64,000 nucleotides of DNA from Porodaedalea pini. Lineage: Eukaryota; Basidiomycota; Agaricomycetes; Hymenochaetales; Hymenochaetaceae. Positions 1 to 11,714 of the stretch are shown here, piece by piece (positions within the stretch are counted from its first letter, which is position 1; each line of letters opens with the position of its first letter). The translations under genes and the position numbers were made by a program. The notes under the pieces are model-generated. The model was not told the origin of the DNA. It ran no database searches and saw only the letters and a program-made list of their open reading frames with translations. Location of the stretch: the NCBI GenBank assembly GCA_002794775.1, contig NBAY01000001.1, forward strand, positions 310,001-374,000, given 5' to 3'.

Positions 1-1772
1 CGAGGAAACTTCTGCGCGAGACCTGGTCGCTGTACTACTCGACGACCCGTTGTCCTCTGACCCGTCCTTGCGTTCCACCATTAAGGAGCGCTGGACGACG
101 CACGAGGAATTACGGAAAAATATACTACGATTCCAGTGCGTTCTTCAAATCAAAATAAATTCAAGCCTTACTAACTTGTGGAAATAGGCAGATCGACGCC
201 AATTCTGTTGACGGGAATACCATAACACTTTCCTCCACCTTCTTCACTCGTTTCCCACACCCAATTACGCTGCAAGAACTTCGTTCTTCTTCACTCTCAT
301 CGGACGTTATTGCGCTCCTCTTAGAAGCTGACATCCCTACACTTGTCATTTCAACCTTCCACTCCCCGTCTCCTTTACTATCCTTCACATTCTCGCAGAA
401 TCCACGCGCTCTCCTGGTCGTTGACGGCGCACTTAATCCTACATCACCATCAGCCTATCGTCTACGCTCGCAGATCGCTAGCAGATACAGTTGTGATCCA
501 TCTCGAGTCCTGCTCCTCGATACTGCTCGTGCACTTCGTGGAGCAGCCGCATTGTCTACAGATCCTTCATCCGCATCCGCAGTCCGGGCATTCCAGGAAG
601 ACGTGCTAGCCTCAGGGATCCCGACGCTATTGCAAACGCTGACAAATACCGTTTCTCTCGGCCCTGCTCGACTACATGCCGATGCGCAGGGTACGGTAGC
701 AGAACGCGCTGTAACGGAAGTAAAAGAGCTCATACATCAGGCGAAGGAGGAGATGCGTGAGGTACGCGGTCGATCCAGCACACTGCGGGACAACGCGCTG
801 GAGGAGCGCGAACGAGCTGAAGTGGAGATCTTGGGCGGCGATGCTGATCTAGTCGTTCGCGGGGAACAAGGAAGAGTAGCGCGTGGTGTGGAAAGGGCAG
901 CTACGGAAGTGAAGCCTGTACTAGATGGATTGGCTTGGTATCGTTTACCTTTCGTCGTTGATGACGTGAGTGCGAGAGTGGACAGCGCTGTCGAGCGAGC
1001 CTTCGCAAGGGAATTCGAGAATGAGGTAAACTCTCATAAACTTCAAGTAGTGAGTTCTGACTGACACCGGGCACAGTTGATGTTTCACACTGGTCGCCTT
1101 TCATCACTCCAAGCCCACCTCGTCGCACGGACAACGTCTCTCCTCACCTCCCTACCACCAGCATTCCACTCCCCTGTCCTACGAAACAACCTCGCACAGC
1201 TCACATCAGCACCTTCTTTCCCCATCACTTCCTCATCCCCTCCGCTCATTCCATCCTCCTCTCCCGCCAGTTCCCTACCGACTCCAGCCCTCCTCACCCC
1301 TCTCCGCGCACGCACCGCCCAGCTCGCACATGCAACCCGGGCCCTGCATCTTTCCGCCCAGCGACTAATCCTTTTCACCTTCTCCAGTACCTCCTTCTCC
1401 GCCGTGGGAGGCGCAGCCCTCTGCGTGAACGCAACGCTCGACGCTGCGAGCGCCGTCGGTGCCGGCGTGCTTGGTGCACTAGTTGGGCTGCGCTGGGCGG
1501 TTGGGCGTTGGGCTCGAGCGCGCTCCGCCTGGTGGGGTGCGTTCTCACGCGTTGGTGACGGGCTAGCAAGAGATATGGACGCAGCGCTGGGAGGAGTGTT
1601 AGACAAACAGGTGTGCGCTGTGCCGAATGAGGCCTGTAAGGGCTTGCAGCGGCTTGTGGAGAGACGCGAGCAAGAAGTTGGCGAGGTTGAGGACGAGCTG
1701 GCGAAGCTTGAAGCAGCGGTTGAAGCACAAAAGGAGCTCGACAAGGAAGAAAAGAATGGAGGGCAAAAGTAG
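1..1772 (+). CDS. Mmc1-like mitochondrial protein, 5' end outside window
   Basis: Partial gene: the reading frame is open from base 2 and the start lies to the left of the window. Three exons are visible. An intron runs from about 129 to 181 and another from about 1025 to 1076, where the frame resumes with LMFHTGRLSS. The middle exon (182-1024) is rich in charged helices. The last exon has an alanine/glycine-rich hydrophobic stretch (1420-1510) followed by a C-terminal coiled coil of Glu/Lys/Leu heptads. This pattern of a variable N-part, long helices, a membrane-associating segment and a terminal coiled coil matches fungal Mmc1 (mitochondrial morphology/nucleoid) proteins as I recall them. 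The family call is by resemblance, without a diagnostic motif. It converges with the next gene; the spacer is about 205 bp. Confidence 0.55.
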
Positions 1773-1977
1773 ATAGCATTCGCGTATCTTATGATTTATT
1801 GGAATTTCTCCTACGGATACTTTAGCATTTTAGCGAATGCAATGCAAGACAAACGATATGTCTATAGATAACATACGGACAGCAAAAGACATTTTACAGA
1901 TCTCGAATCCGACCCGGGGATTGCGCTACATTTACTTCTTGCACTTTTTTTTTGCAAACGTACAATCGCACTGCTCA

Positions 1978-3117
1978 TCAAGAGCTCGTCACGATAATCT
2001 TCGGGCCCGCGCCTTGCTGCGGCGTCGCAGCTCCAGACGAGTGTGAAGGGTGCGGACGAGAAGCAGCCCCGTTCCCATCTTCATTGTCACTATCACTGTC
2101 TCCGATCCCAAAGAGTTCTTCGCGTTCATCCCACACGTCGCCCAGACGGATTCGACCGGCCTTGCCCGCCGCGCTCGCGGTAATCCCAAGGCCTGTGCGC
2201 TCGTGATGCGTGGGGAGTAACATCGTTCCGTGGTTGTCGTCTTCGTCCTCCGAGCTAGAGAGTCCGAGGTCGTCGGCGTCGAGGGCGACAGGCCGGTATA
2301 GACGTGCGATCTGAATAGTACCGATAGAATCAAGTAGGAATGATACCCGGTAATGAACGTTCTTACCTCTCTCCTATGCCTGTAGTATTTCTCAAGATAG
2401 TACGCCGTCCAGAGGCCGATGGCTGAGCCTATGAGGTTTGCCTGCGTAATAAGTAATGACGCTGAGTTGTGTAATACGAGACGCGTCTTGGAACGTTCAC
2501 TCACTGCGATGTCACCTATCTGAAATTCCTTGTACTTGGGGAAGAAGAGTTTGAGCACAGAGTGTCAGAATCCAGGGAGTGAAGAGAAGCTCAACTGGAA
2601 GAAGAGACTGGACAATTTCGCTGACGATTCCGCCGAAGATGAAGCATATAGTGGCGGTAAGGATGAGCGGCGCGTGCCGCCAGATCCATATCCGCCGAGC
2701 CTCTCTGTCAGGAAGTTAGCAGAGATCTGGAGCGCGTTCTACTAGCACGCACTCTTCAACATCAAAGATAAAGTAGAATACCGTCGTGGCCAGACACAGA
2801 CACACGAGATGGAGAATCTTGTCATTGAGCGGCAGCGAGTGTGCAAAGTTTGTGAAGCCGAGAAACGCCAGCGTCAGCATTACTAGTGCCGTAAACAACA
2901 CAAACCACTGCGATTTGCATACTACAGGTTAGACTCCTGTCGCAAGTGTACAGCTCCAACTCACTGGACGAAGCCGTAGCGGGAGGTCATACTTGGGTAG
3001 CTTGAATTTGTACGAGCGCATCACGGCTTTGAATGCGCGACGCACAGACTTGCGTGCGCCCTTTCCAGAGCCATTACTGCGACTGGCGCCGGACGGTGAA
3101 GAGGATAGTCCGAGCAT
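1978..3117 (-). CDS. VanZ-like domain membrane protein
   Basis: Reading the minus strand from the ATG at 3117, five or more exons join into one frame. The first exon is basic and Ser/Gly-rich and ends before GTGAGT near 2968. The next (from about 2908) is a transmembrane helix followed by the VanZ-type motif with NDKILHLVCLC. Then come WIWRHAPLILTATICFIFGG, SEIVQSLLP, a mini-exon YKEFQIGDIA, and ANLIGSAIGLW. The pattern NDKxxH...E..Q...xxxxxDxxAN..G is the VanZ family signature. About four membrane helices are followed by an acidic, low-complexity cytosolic tail ending at 1978. In bacteria VanZ is linked to glycopeptide resistance; fungal members have no established role. One intron donor (GTTGAG) is atypical, so the exact mini-exon border is uncertain. 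Confidence 0.72.
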
Positions 3118-3307
3118 CGTACGCGCCGACGCCGCTGCAGGCTGGCGATGAGGAAGAGACGTGAGTTGTCGGCTCTCCCAAAGCGGAAAGGGGAGATCGA
3201 CGCCGGCTTCACAAGTTCAAGTTCAGACTCCCACATCCATGTGAGGACCGCGAGCAAGTAAACTCGCTGGAGGTCTCCTTTATCTGCACTCTGCCATAGT
3301 GGAGAAT

Positions 3308-5459
3308 ATGTCCTTCGTTACTTTGCCATCCGAGGCTTTGATACCCCCTTCATTTCGCGAAGTAACAGCAAAATCGGTTTCCAGAGATCCAGAGACGTAC
3401 ATCCTTAAAGGTGCGTTTCTCTCATCGCTTCCCTTTACGGAGAGCATTGGTTCAATGAGATGTGCATTTTCTTAAAGATGGTATCAGAGTCAGAGAGCGC
3501 TTTTTCTCAGTTCCCCTGGACTACTCAAACCCGGATGCCGAAAAAATTCTAATCTTTGCAAGAAACATGGTTCCGATGAAGAAGGCAGAAACGCCTGAGA
3601 AGGAATCTGAATTGCCATATAGTAATCACATAATATAAAGCATTCGACTGCTCATGTCTAATACTTGTCGTCTAGTGCTCTTTCTACAAGGTAAACTCAG
3701 GTTTTATATGTTGGTATGTCTAGATAAACGCTCGTTCAATGCAGGCGGTCCAGGATTTGAGGTATCCATGGCCGCTGCACGCAGTCTCACAGATGAGGCG
3801 AGAAAAATTGCTAACGTTACAATAGCATTTTCATGTATTCTAAAGTCTTTCTTGAAGATCCATGATAAGAGTTACCAGGTACTTGATTTCTCAGTGACTG
3901 TCAACACTCTCACATCTTGCAAACTAGACTCTATGGCTCGACCAGCGAGGCACGGGTTTGAGCACACCAGTTTCCGCGGAGCTCCTGGAACACATGTCGG
4001 ACGCAGAAAAGGCAGACTACCTGAAGCATTTCCGCGCCGACAATATCGGTATGTTTTCCCACTCACTTGATCGGAGACTCGAGGAAAGCGAATAATAACC
4101 TAGAATAGTACGCGATTGTGAGCACATACGCCATGCCCTCCTTTCACACAAGAAGGATGCTGCAGATAAGAAGTGGTCTATATTAGGACAAAGCTTCGGC
4201 GGGTTCATTGCTCTCAACTACCTTTCGTTCTTTCCTGAAGGGCTGACGGAGGTGTTTCTCACTGGTGGCCTGGCGCCAATTGTGGATCATCCGGACCCAG
4301 TGTATGAGAAGACAATCCGTGAGTTATGGATGGCCTGTACGACTGTACCATGAATCTAGTATTCATCTTCGAGCTTTCGAACCAGATAGGGTGGCGAAAA
4401 GGAACAAAATCTACTATGACAAATATCCTCAGGACATCATGCGTATTCGCAATATCCTTAGGTATCTTGAATCTACGGAAGTCATTCTTCCCAATGGCGG
4501 CCGTCTCTCTGTGAGTCGCTGGTTGCAGTTAGGTATCAAGTTTGGTATGAAAGGTGCGTATGTCGTAGTGAGACCATGTATATGGCTGAAGACCATTGTT
4601 GCGTGCATGTAGATGGCATTGTCGAAGTTCACCGCAAGTCTTCCTCAACTTTCGAAATGAGCCTCCATCTTTGTCAATGCTGAGCCAGGTCGACTCGTCT
4701 TTAGAACTCGTCCTTCGTGCGTGCAATGATCTCGAGCTCTTCGGCAAGTTGTCGTACAAGCTTTTACAGTCTGTGCAAAACGAGTCCGCTTTTGATGCAA
4801 ACCCCATTTACGCTATTCTGCACGAGGCGATCTACTGTCAAGGGTTCGTAGACTACACTTTGGCATCAGCTTCGATATGACTGGATCAGCTTACACTTAT
4901 TTTACATATACAGCCGTGCTTCAAACTGGAGTGCTAATCGCATCATTGCCAGAGATTACAGATTCTCATGGTCTCTTGTCAAAGCACAACCAGACATCGA
5001 ACCTATATACTTTTCGGGAGAAATGGTATGTCTTCGAGCATTTTTCTTAGTATGTATAGTCGTGTCGACTAACTGACATTCGTTGACATAGATCTTCCCA
5101 GACTTGTTCGACGACTATGCAGCGCTCCGTCCGCTCAAGAATGCCGCCAATATACTGGCCAAATATGAAGGCTGGGGACGGCTTTATGACGAGGAGCAGC
5201 TCGCAAAGAACGAAGTCAAAGTCACCGCCGCGTCGTACGGCATTTCTCTCTTCAGTAGTCCTCTGTTCTTTGGCTTAAGATATGTTGCAGATACTTTGAT
5301 GATATGTACGTCGACTTTGATCTTGCTCAGGAAACGGCAGCGAAGGTGCGCGGGACGGAGCAATTTATTACGAACCAGATGTTCCACGACGGGTTGCGGC
5401 AGCACACGAAGGAGGTCATAGCGAAACTGTTCGAGATCTCGAAGAGAGAGTATAACTGA
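3308..5459 (+). CDS. Prolyl aminopeptidase-like alpha/beta hydrolase (S33)
   Basis: A multi-exon gene starting with ATG at 3308 (MSFVTLPSEALIPP). Spliced translation gives the features of proline iminopeptidases: oxyanion-loop motif LQGGPGFE, the strand-turn LWLDQRGTGLSTP, and the nucleophile elbow GQSFGGFIALNY near 4195, whose Ser is the catalytic residue. A long helical cap follows. The last exons carry PIYFSGEMIFPDLFDDY and the C-terminal EISKREYN before TGA at 5457-5459. The enzyme would release N-terminal proline from peptides, probably in the cytosol since no signal peptide is seen. At least eight short introns are present, for example 3410-3477 and 3694-3744. The catalytic His was not pinned with certainty; the segment around SGEMIFPDLFDDY is probably the acid/His region. 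Confidence 0.8.
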
Positions 5460-6249
5460 AATCGCACCGTGAGTACGAACACTGTATACCATAGTTTGAA
5501 TGGAACACAATTCACTTGTCTGTTATTTACATGGCCAACACCCTCTGCTATACCTCGCAAGTCCCGAATACATTCTTAGATGGGTGCCTAGGCGCTATAG
5601 ATGATTACTCGACATGATGGAAGTGATAATACAAACGAGTGAATCCAGTAGTGTGTTCATCTTCCAAAGACAAAGCACGCACTGGCAGTGATGCCGGTGA
5701 AGCTTCCTGCTCGTGAAATACAGCCGAAGGGTAACACTTGCCTATTCTGTGTACTAGCAGCTCTCTTATTGAAACGACCTCCGGATAGAAAGATGAATGA
5801 ACATTGGTCAATCAGAAAGAGTTTACATTACTCAGAAATGGACTTTGTTCTCGACGAGAAAGAACAAATTCTACAAAATGCCTACCAAGGTAACCAAGCA
5901 ATCTTTGAATAACGATATTGAACTTCTGTTGCTAAGCAAATCCTCTAGTGTCATCAATGCAGTTCCCGCAAGTCTTTATCAGCACTGGCAGCACATATGT
6001 TTCTAAGATTGAAGAGCGAATTAGAGTGAAGAGAAAGAAAGGTCAAACTGCAGGGCTGTATGCGATCACGTGGTCTCGCCACGAATTTGTGATCGACGGC
6101 GGGTCACGGTGGTGCTGGGACAGATGACGTCGGTTATGCTCTCATGTATAAGGTCAAACGAATCGAGCCTTTTCGTAGACATTGCGAGTTGACTTGCTAC
6201 CACCATCACTTTACCAGTAATACCACCAATATCTCTACTTCACTCAACG
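5460..6249. other. Intergenic region and promoter of the PNPOx-like gene
   Basis: No coding signal is supported on either strand; open frames are short and have no domain features. The right third looks like a promoter for the gene at 6250. A CRE-like TGACGTC lies at 6125-6131, and a TATAAGG box lies at 6147-6153, about 100 bp before the ATG. A C/T-rich leader precedes the start. Confidence 0.4.
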
Positions 6250-7041
6250 ATGGTCAACACCACGCTCGACCCGTACACCGCCAACGCCCAGAATGACGAC
6301 CTCACTCCCCAGAAGAAGATCGACGACCTCAAACCCATCTTGAAGGCAGCCCAGACTGGCATGCTCACCTCGCGTGACAAAGATGGCACCCTGCATTCTC
6401 GCGCGATGACCCCTTGTTCTCGTGAGTCACCTTGCTTGTTGCACTTAACATGCATCTACTGATTCTCGATGTTGAATATTGTTTAGCACAATCCGACACG
6501 CAGCTTACGCTCACCTTTCTCGCGAACAACGCTTCCCACAAGTTCGACGAGCTGCAATATGATTCGCATGTAAACGTTTCCTTCTACGATGAGAAGACGA
6601 CGAACTGGGCGTCTTTCGCGGGCGTGGCGACCGTCAGCCAGGACAGGGAACTCATCAAAAAGCACTGGAGCTCCATGTGCGTGTCCTAAATTCGTTCGAC
6701 ATTTTTTTCAATCATATTAAACCATCTTGCCGACAGTACGGCGGCGTACTTCGGCGACCTCAAAGATGGCGTACACAAAGGCGACGAGAACGATCCTCGC
6801 GTAGCAGTCATCGAAGTAGTCCCGGATGAGATCCACTACTGGGTCGCAACACGTGGCTCTGTCGGACGTACGCTTGAGAATGCCTTCGACGCCGCTACTG
6901 GCAAGACGAGCGCTCCGGGCGAGCTGAGGACGATCACGAAGTCGGAGGTGAGCAAGGCCCTCTCTTGCAAATGGAGAGTAATTGATATTTACCATTCACG
7001 TTTCATAGATTCAGCTGACCCAGGGCCTGCACCAAAAGTAA
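6250..7041 (+). CDS. PNPOx-like flavin split-barrel protein (general stress type)
   Basis: Four exons: 6250-6420, about 6486-6675, about 6736-6948, and about 7009-7041. The spliced product is about 200 residues, starting MVNTTLDPYTANAQ and ending TQGLHQK. It matches the pyridoxamine 5'-phosphate oxidase-like 'general stress protein' fold: GMLTSRDKDGTLHSRAM (first barrel strands, flavin side), LTFLANNASHKFDEL, HVNVSFYDEKTTNWASFAG and EVVPDEIHYWVATRGS. These proteins bind FMN or F420, and fungal members are mostly uncharacterised. No targeting signal is visible. The start fits well because the TATA and CRE-like sites lie 100-125 bp upstream. True PLP synthesis is unlikely, as the protein is short and lacks the C-terminal PNPOx region. 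Confidence 0.83.
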
Positions 7042-8082
7042 AAATGCAATGAAGTGAAAGTGAGGTGTAAAGGACCATGTATTTGTAGCAACTGTAATAA
7101 CGTACCATCCCAGACGGGCTGTGTCGAAAGAAGCAGCGAACGCTCGTGCTTCCACGTGTAAATTTCAGTCACGAAGAGCTTTGCATGATCATACATTAGG
7201 GAAGTGCTAAGCTGCGCTTTCATTAATATTAATATTGCGTGTGTTCTCTGTCTCAGGCGTCATCCGTCCTCCCCGTTGTCGAATATTAATGAGGTGCGAG
7301 ACACGTAGCAAACTTCATCGCTAAATCTTATGATTTGGAGTGTGCGTTATTGTTCCGCATCCCCAAACTCTTACTGCGAATATCTGAACCCTTCACTCAG
7401 CTTATGCCGCCTGTAGCGATCAGTCTGAGAACGTACAATGTGCAGGTCCTTTGAGCTCGGAAAAAACCAGCGTTATTGAAAGATCTGTTTACTCCAGATT
7501 TCAGGCGTAAAGTTCAATGGTGTCAAATGACTCATGCAGCTATAAAGACGATCAAGAAGTGGTGTCAATCAAAAGACTATGCAGTCCGACTCCGAACCCT
7601 AATCAAGGAAATTTATCGAGTCATTTGTGTTTGCTATTTATTATTTACACTTGGTTGGTCGTATTTTTTACGACCACGTGAGCTGGATGAGTCTGGCAGT
7701 TCTTTACTGTACCTTCCTCCACGACCCGCTAGATCGCTCATCTCGAGTATAACATCTCACAAGCCCCTTAGGTTTGACTTTCTTCCAGACCCTCTAAGAT
7801 TCTGCATCCGTTACAAGCATGATACTCGGTCAGGAGCTGCTCGCGAGGCCTTTGAGGTGGGTTTGCTGCATTTTTAAGCCGGCCCCGAGTCATTCTAACG
7901 ACAGTGTATTTAAGGAGGCGGGCTTGAGAATCTAGAAAGCCGTCTGTTAATTTCTCTTCAAACTGTTGGCCCGTATGCAAGGTTAGCCTACTCTCGCAAT
8001 TCTCGCCGGACGTCATTTACGAAAAAACAATCCGCCAGATTCGTCAGTTCCAGGAGGCACGGGACGCCTCCCGCCTGAAATA
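7042..8082. other. No supported gene; possible 5' exon region of the F-box gene
   Basis: AT-rich DNA directly after the PNPOx-like gene, then open frames without recognisable domains. The F-box reading frame is open back to a TAG at 7985-7987 but has no ATG upstream of 8083. The residues just before 8083 (RLPPEI) already belong to the F-box. A true start would therefore need an upstream exon here, for instance around 7819-7860, which I cannot prove. Confidence 0.3.
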
Positions 8083-9383
8083 ATGACAAATATCTTTGTG
8101 TTAAGTATGCCAGAGCATGCTTTACCCTCCAAAATCCAGGCTCCTCTCAATGTCTCCCACACTTGCCGCCTATGGAGAGATATCGCTCTATCATCCGTTC
8201 GCCTTTGGACTCGACTCAGACTCGAAAGCGATTCATACATCTCTATTCGTGGGCCGCACGGGCTGCAGCATGGGCGATATGGCCTTCAAATAATGCTAGA
8301 CATCTTAAAGGCGTGGCTACAACGATCGCAGAAGGCAACATTGGATTATAGCATCGACTTTAAACTTTCCTGGGCTAGTGGAAAATTGGGTCAGCTTACC
8401 GAAACTATGATTTCACTACTGTCCGAGGAACAGTCGCGTTGGGAAAGCATGGAGTTGAGATATCGCAACTGTTGGGCTTCACCTACATTCAGCTTGAAAT
8501 TGGCGGATATGCGCTCGTTGTTGGCGTTGACTCTTGAATACGATCCTTTCTGTCCAGGAGCATCCACAGATCTCAAGATAGACATATCTTCCTCTCCTCG
8601 CATCCAGTACTTAGACTTCCAGGGGATCATCGCCATTGGAGATACAATCGCCTCTGATTTGACGATTTTGCGACTCGCATTCAACGGTGACGCCAATCCC
8701 GACACCTGCCTGAATAGCTGTTTCTCTCTTCTACAGCGAGCGCCAAATTTGGCTTCACTTTCCCTATCCTCGCCGCCTCTAGACGAGATTAGAATCGTTG
8801 ATCGCTCAATTTCCATTGTCCTTCCGCGTCTGAAGGAGCTACAGATTGAAGAGACTTCGACGTTTTATAGAGAGATCCTTCGGACGTTAACCCTTCCTGC
8901 TTTGAAAAAAATGTACTTGTTATGGTACGAAGGTGGGCTAGGAGACGACGTCGGAAGAGTGGTCTTTGACTTTCTGCACCGTTCACGTCCTCCGTTGGAG
9001 GAACTACATGTTGTGAACGATTTGTCAAACGATCCGGAACTCATACCCGCTCTGGAGCTTCCTTGAAAAGCCTTTTCGTTGAGAACGCCAACAGCGACGG
9101 CGATATCGAGGACTATCTATCAGACACTTTTTATAGGAGATTTGCACTCGAGGGTCCGGATGCGCTATGCCCTCACCTGCAAGAGTTGACTATTTTGCAA
9201 TCTCGATGGCGACGTGACTCCCACGACCTCATTGTGGAAATGTTACTTTCTCGCTGGCGCCATGTCGGTTCGTTTCAGGCAAAATTATGCGGAATGGACG
9301 AAGGGTTTATCGAAGGTCTTTTTGGCCGATGCTCGTTTGAAGCATTGTATCGAAGAAGGGCTCGTCTTGCGGTGCTTCACTAA
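8083..9383 (+). pseudogene. F-box/LRR protein, frameshifted near its 3' end
   Basis: The segment around 8062-8220 reads RLPPEIMTNIFVLSMP...CRLWRDIALSSVRLWTRL, the N-terminal F-box typical of the large agaricomycete F-box family. These proteins bind Skp1 and recruit targets to SCF ubiquitin ligases. Leucine-rich segments follow to about 9060. At 9064-9066 a TGA ends the frame right after ELIPALELP. The family-like continuation (LKSLFVENANSDGD..., then PHLQELTILQSRW) goes on in another frame to 9383. No convincing splice pair bridges this point; a GTCAAA..AAAAG pair of 48 bp is the only candidate and is poor. A one-base indel is the simplest reading, either a real lesion or a sequence error. 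The 5' start is also unresolved. Confidence 0.6.
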
Positions 9384-9654
9384 TTAAATCTTTGAAACAT
9401 TCAAGGTAGAGTTCCTTCCGTAAAATCCATAAAGTTGTCTTGACGTTCGCGTATATCGATGCTTTCTTGAAGAGGACGATGAGCCCCTTGCATTCGGAAA
9501 AGAGTAGAAACAAATGTGTCCGTTTCGTGTGCACTAGTTTTTCTTTTGTCTTCATGTAAATTGAACTCGTATCGGTACATATCGTAAAGGGCATCTTCTC
9601 CGTGTCTAAACAAAGAATAGCAATTGAATCTTATACGTCGTCTCCGAGCCATGT

Positions 9655-11485
9655 CTAGCCTCCAAATCGCGCCAGTCGCCGGCGACGCATCTCTTCTACG
9701 TCGACCTGCGCCGGTGGAGGCGGTGGAGACGAGCATCGGTCTGTTGCATCGTCCTCTACGTCTTCTGCCTCGGGCTTCAGTAGTGAAGGACCAGTAGAAG
9801 CGGCAGGTGGATTTATAGGAGCAGGTACTGATGATCCGGGCGTATGCAGCGAGGGCTCGCGCGGGGGAGGTGTCGCGGGATGCACAAACCCTTCCGGCAT
9901 CGTTTCTAAAGAGGCCCGAAGAGCAGCCTGCAGCTGCTCGTCCTCATCATCATATACCCTGTGAACATTCTCAGCCTGGGCCGGAGGGCCGCCCGCGCTA
10001 GATTCAGGTGCCGACGCTCGCACAGGCCGGCGTCGCGTCGGCGTGTTTTCCTTGTCTCCTTCCTTCTCGCCTTCTGGTCGCCACTCCCCGTCGTCATCCT
10101 CATCACCCTCGTCTTCCGAGTGGCGCCCGGCTACACTAGCAGCAAGCGCACGGTTTATCTCCTCCTGCTCTGCTTCCTCTTGTGTGCGCCGCCGCTGCGG
10201 AGGCTGCCTGCCTGCCACCTCGTCCTCGTACGACTCGCGCAGCGCCGCCTCTTGCATACGCCGCATGCGCTCGAGCATTTCGCGGTTGCGAGCCATACTT
10301 GCTGCAACGGGATCCGCATCTGCTGGTGTTGCTTCTACATCCATATCGTCATCATCACGAGGGGCTGGGGGTGCGGGTGCTTGGCGAAGCGGAGGGGCGG
10401 GTACAGGCGCCTGCGGGACGTATGCATGCTGCCCGAACGAGTAGTCTGCGCCTGTGAGCGAGGCTGCAAGTGCCGCCTGCAGCTCGACATCTTCATTGTC
10501 GACGTCATAGTCTACTTCGTCGGGAATGACGACTTGCTCGGTACCAGGGGTTTGCGGGAATGCACCGGGTATTGAAGATGAGTGACCTGGCAAGGAGTCT
10601 GGGGCTTCGAGCGTTGCTGCTGCCAAATCAGCTTCAGTCCGCGGAAGGGCTAGGGGTTTGCTAGGATCATCTTGGACGACCGCGAAGACGGAATATCCTT
10701 GAAGCACATAGCTTAGCATTGTGATCCTCCAAAGAGAATTGATGTTGTAAACGAACCTTCCTCTTCAGATTGTTGAAGAAACATCCCGAGGTATGTCCTG
10801 CTGACCCACTTCGGAGCCGTGTATTGGCTGTTCAAGTTGAACCAGTGACCTTCTCCTGGGTCCGTTGCCGGATCAGTCCGTGCAGGACCAAAACGCCGCA
10901 AGGTGAACCAGTGCTGGTGAAGATTGAGCACAAAAGCGAGTTGAGTGCTGAGGTCATAGTAAGTAGGCTGCTTCAAAGATATGTCTAAGCTGCTCACTGA
11001 GGTGATGCTTGGTATGGACGCATTTGTTCGCTTCGCCATCGTATTAGGCTTTACAGCGCGATTGATTAAACAAGTGTTTGAATGTATATCTTGATAGCTC
11101 ACTTCAATCCCCAGACATCTAATGCCTTATCCATTACTTGGACAGAGAAGAAACCTGTGTCGTCCATATTTGAGCTCGCGGATCCTTGTGCACCTTCTTG
11201 AAGCGCGTCTTGTTCGAGTGTGTCGAAGGAGTTCGCGATCGACGCAAGATCGGGCGCGGTGAACTGCACAGATTCACAAAGTCAATTAGTCTTCCCCGCA
11301 TGTATGCTACATATTCCGCATACATAGTTTCCCTCTGCATGATCTTTGGATTAGACAAAAGTATAAGGCAACGCAGACAAGTACGCACGGAGGAGAGAAT
11401 TGAGCGCGTGCTGAGCACAGAGCATGGATCCATCTTGCTGGCGTTCATGGTAGATCATTGCTGTCAGAGCCTCTAGTCCCGCCAT
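9655..11485 (-). CDS. Ataxin-3-like Josephin deubiquitinase with UIMs
   Basis: Minus-strand gene with ATG at 11485. The N-terminal Josephin domain reads MAGLEALTAMIYHERQQDGS then MLCAQHALNSLL, where the Cys is the catalytic nucleophile. Later exons give FTAPDLASIANSFDTLEQDA, MDDTGFFSVQVMDKALDVWG, HQHWFTLRRFG (catalytic His) and GHWFNLNS (catalytic Asn). The domain ends with SRTYLGMFLQQSEEEG joined to YSVFAVVQDDP. The last exon (10719-9655) carries three ubiquitin-interacting motifs (ELQAALAASL, EINRALAASV, QLQAALRASL) in an acidic Pro/Ala-rich tail. A helix with RNREMLERMRRMQEAALRES adds a fourth UIM-like element. The enzyme would trim polyubiquitin chains in proteasome/Cdc48-linked quality control. 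The polyglutamine tract of the animal protein is absent. It converges with the F-box gene. Confidence 0.9.
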
Positions 11486-11714
11486 TGTTGTCTATATGGG
11501 CTATTGGCTAACAGGATGTTATCGATGGTTGTGGTCGCAGGTGAACAGCGATTGAATCGAAGGTGACGCGTCGCGCTCGAATTATAGCGCGTGTCGCGCG
11601 CCACAAGGCTAAAGTCCGGCAAACAGCGCACCGCCCAGCCGTGTGCGCTGAGTCGCAGCACACAGTCATCATTTCTCTCTCTCTTCTCCCTTCGTTCTTT
11701 CCACTTACTCTCCT

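Noticed and set aside
1085..1779. Long minus-strand frames opposite the Mmc1-like gene
   Set aside because: They mirror the GC-rich coding exon, which has the coherent helical and coiled-coil product.
9961..10575. Long plus-strand frame over the ataxin-3 tail, rich in Arg/Cys/Leu
   Set aside because: It is the antisense shadow of the low-complexity UIM region of the deubiquitinase.
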